Source of the DNA: Ignavibacteria bacterium
GTDB taxonomy: Bacteria; Bacteroidota; Ignavibacteria; UBA10030; UBA6906
NCBI GenBank assembly: GCA_029859455.1
Contig: JAOUDE010000145.1
Span: 1-6,440, forward strand
Reading direction: 5' to 3'
Length of the DNA: 6,440 bases
How positions within the stretch are numbered: the stretch's first letter is position 1; each line of letters begins with the position of its first letter. Under the pieces are notes generated by a model. It ran no database searches, had not been told where the DNA came from, and worked only from the letters and a program-made list of their open reading frames with translations. The position numbers and the translations under genes are program-made. This document shows positions 6,412 through 6,440 of the stretch, piece by piece.

Positions 6412-6440
6412 GTCCCGGCGGAATCCTCCGATACCAGATG
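6408..6440 (-). CDS. possible C-terminal end of an upstream gene (partial)
   Basis: Reading the minus strand from the window edge in one frame gives about ten codons (ending SEDSAGT) and a TGA at 6410-6408. This TGA overlaps the ATG of the FemAB-like gene as ATGA, the arrangement typical of translationally coupled operon genes. Nothing about function can be read from so few residues. A second frame is also open and would stop at 6397-6395 (residues WYRRIPPGHEHRI), so which frame is real, if either, cannot be decided here. The call rests only on the overlap geometry and the compactness of the rest of the operon. Confidence 0.25.
   Translation of the reverse strand, partial: HLVSEDSAGT
6424..6429 (-). 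promoter_or_regulatory. ribosome binding site for the FemAB-like gene
   Basis: The minus strand carries GGAGGA here, a near-perfect Shine-Dalgarno match, 12 bases before the ATG at 6411. The spacing is longer than the usual 5-9. No ATG, GTG or TTG lies in frame between this motif and 6411 or further up to the window edge, so 6411 remains the best start. Confidence 0.5.

Overview
The window is a densely packed stretch of a bacterial surface-polysaccharide (exopolysaccharide or O-antigen type) biosynthesis locus. Every supported gene lies on the minus strand, so transcription runs from high to low coordinates. Base composition looks moderately GC-rich (mid-50s percent by eye). Starts are preceded by Shine-Dalgarno-like purine runs, and three of the six start codons are GTG. 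The organism cannot be named from this. The FemAB-like protein, hexapeptide acyltransferase, O-antigen ligase/polymerase-like membrane protein and GT4 glycosyltransferases together resemble the exopolysaccharide loci, often exosortase-associated, of Gram-negative bacteria such as Desulfobacterota and neighbouring phyla. No exosortase or PEP-CTERM protein is visible, so that link is inference.

Layout in transcription order: (a) possibly the last codons of an upstream gene, overlapping the next start by ATGA; (b) a FemAB/GNAT-fold protein, 6411-5371; (c) a 62-base gap with a good ribosome binding site; (d) a left-handed beta-helix acyltransferase with an unassigned C-terminal region, 5308-4409; (e) a GT4 glycosyltransferase, 4405-3092, three bases downstream; (f) a polytopic O-antigen ligase/polymerase-like protein, 3095-1608, starting on a GTGA overlap; (g) a second GT4 glycosyltransferase, 1615-452, overlapping the end of (f) by 8 bases; (h) the first 147 codons of a third GT4-like glycosyltransferase, 443 to the window edge.

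Junctions from (d) onward are overlapping or a few bases apart, so this is very probably one operon with translational coupling. Inferred division of labour: the three glycosyltransferases add sugars to a lipid-linked oligosaccharide on the inner face of the cytoplasmic membrane, the acyltransferase decorates a sugar, and the membrane protein polymerises or ligates the glycan on the periplasmic side. The FemAB-like protein may add an aminoacyl or acyl group; its substrate is unknown. No initiating glycosyltransferase, flippase, chain-length regulator or export protein is in the window, so the locus continues on both sides. I found no RNA genes, mobile elements, CRISPR arrays, convincing terminators or promoters. 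The longest non-coding stretch is the 62-base gap.
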